DNA of 64,000 bases from Massilia phyllostachyos (GTDB lineage: Bacteria > Pseudomonadota > Gammaproteobacteria > Burkholderiales > Burkholderiaceae_D), in the NCBI RefSeq assembly GCF_021044825.1, contig NZ_JAJNOC010000009.1:62001-126000 (forward strand), given 5' to 3'. Positions 63,194 to 64,000 of the stretch are shown here, one piece after another; the stretch's first letter is position 1; every line of letters starts with the position of its first letter. The notes below the pieces were generated by a model. That model ran no database searches, was not told where the DNA came from, and saw only the letters and a list, made by a program, of their open reading frames with translations. Position numbers and translations under genes: made by a program.

Positions 63194-64000
63194 ATGCAAT
63201 TTTCTCGGAAGAGCCTCGTCCTGGCCGCTGCCTTCGCCTCGCTGTTCGCGAGCGCTGCCGCACGCGCCGACTGGGTCCAGTCGAACGATCCGCTGGTCGT
63301 GCAGGCCAAGCCTGAAATGAACCAGATGCAGGCGCAGAACCCGCCGGGCTTCACCTGGGCGCGCCACGCCACCGGCCCGGCCAGCTATGAACTCGAGATC
63401 ACGCCGGTCGGCGGTTCGCCGACCAAGGTCATCGTCGACCGCAACTGGTATCTGCCGACCAAGGCCCTGGCGCTCGGCAACTACACCTGGCGCGTGCGCC
63501 CGGTCGGCAGCAACGACTGGTCGAACCCGCGCACCTTCTCGATCACCAGCCGCTCGAACGTGTTCGAAGTGCCGGACAACGCCACCCTGCGCAACCGCAT
63601 CGTGAGCAAGGCGCGTCCGCGCTCGGTGCCGGCGTCATTCACCCCGTTCTCGACCTGGAACTATGCCAAGAAATCGGCGCTGGAATCCTACCTGAGCCGC
63701 CTCGGCAACGAAGTCAAGGCCCAGGTCACCGCCGTGCCGGCCTTGTCCGATTCGCGCTGGTCGATCGTCATCAGCGCGCCGCTGACCGCGGCCATGGCCA
63801 ACCAGCAGACGGACGTACGCCAGCGCATCAACGAGGCAAGCCGCCAGATGGAAGCTGCGGCCACCATGTGGCGCCTGAAGGGCGAGCAGATCTACCTGAC
63901 CGAGGCGCTCAAGCGCGGCGACGAACTGGCCGCCCTCAATCCGTCCGGCCCGACCAGCTACAACAACCAGGACCAGGCCACCCGCCAGATCGCCTGGGGC
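63194..64000 (+). CDS. Secreted heparinase II/III-like protein (DUF4962), partial
   Basis: 269 codons to the right edge; the 3' part is outside. Signal peptide cleaved near AAARAD. The N-terminal domain has a fibronectin/carbohydrate-like beta fold with the motif NPPGFTWARH and WRVRPVG, followed by the beginning of a helical toroid (SRQMEAAATMWRLKGEQIYL), the pattern of DUF4962-containing heparinase II/III-family polysaccharide lyases. Lying downstream of the EPS genes, it may trim or release the polymer. Identified by family resemblance, so moderate certainty. Confidence 0.7.
   Translation, partial: MQFSRKSLVLAAAFASLFASAAARADWVQSNDPLVVQAKPEMNQMQAQNPPGFTWARHATGPASYELEITPVGGSPTKVIVDRNWYLPTKALALGNYTWRVRPVGSNDWSNPRTFSITSRSNVFEVPDNATLRNRIVSKARPRSVPASFTPFSTWNYAKKSALESYLSRLGNEVKAQVTAVPALSDSRWSIVISAPLTAAMANQQTDVRQRINEASRQMEAAATMWRLKGEQIYLTEALKRGDELAALNPSGPTSYNNQDQATRQIAWG

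Overview
The window is a high-GC chromosomal segment of a betaproteobacterium, most likely an Oxalobacteraceae member close to Massilia or Duganella. Three things point there: the housekeeping block sodB-xseA-exbB-exbD-lpxK-Trm112-kdsB-adk (13.6-20.8 kb), an exosortase-B exopolysaccharide locus (45.5-64 kb), and many GTG/TTG starts with ATGA stop-start overlaps. This placement is inferred from gene content and order; no database search was possible. No rRNA, CRISPR array, insertion sequence or prophage was seen.

Layout. 0-13.4 kb: an RstA/RstB-like two-component pair whose kinase (cut by the left edge) and regulator are separated by a MipA/OmpV gene and a hypothetical gene on the other strand; a secreted S9 peptidase; a divergent DmlA/DmlR-like pair; a secreted alpha/beta hydrolase; a LytS/LytTR pair; and a stop-start coupled run of a redoxin-like/2-oxoglutarate oxygenase fusion, a RibD-C reductase and YciH. 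13.4-20.9 kb: the conserved housekeeping block, interrupted between xseA and exbB by about 1.3 kb of AT-rich noncoding DNA. 21-33.8 kb: accessory metabolism (thioredoxin-fold oxidoreductase, SDRs, gamma-glutamyltransferase, a LysR-divergent SDR/SDR/oxidoreductase/SnoaL-like group), two decayed genes (frameshifted clpP paralogue, ECF sigma remnant), a CocE/NonD hydrolase and a patatin. 33.8-45.4 kb: a 1412-residue propeller hybrid kinase, a stand-alone receiver, a 2-aminobenzoate-CoA-ligase-like enzyme with its MarR regulator, tRNA-Arg(CCT), a PAS hybrid kinase and Uup. 45.5-64 kb: the EPS locus: CPBP protease, epsL, priming sugar transferase, gmd-fcl (GDP-fucose), epsD-epsE-epsF-epsG, xrtB, epsI, Wzy-like polymerase, Wzx-like flippase, two glycosyltransferases and the start of a secreted heparinase-II/III-like protein. 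Together these describe a Wzy-type pathway for a probably fucose-containing polymer.

The most notable structure is in the xseA-exbB gap: seven direct, gap-free ~60-bp units, each with ATCAA and, exactly 41 bases further on, a DnaA-box-like TTRTCCACA in a partly palindromic setting. Two subtypes alternate A-B-B-A-B-B-A. This could be an undescribed DnaA-titration/reactivation locus, an iteron-like element or a multi-site operator. Other repeats include two 100-bp MITE-like copies (98/100 identical) both sitting against the same REP palindrome, and two REP/BIME families marking gene-block borders.
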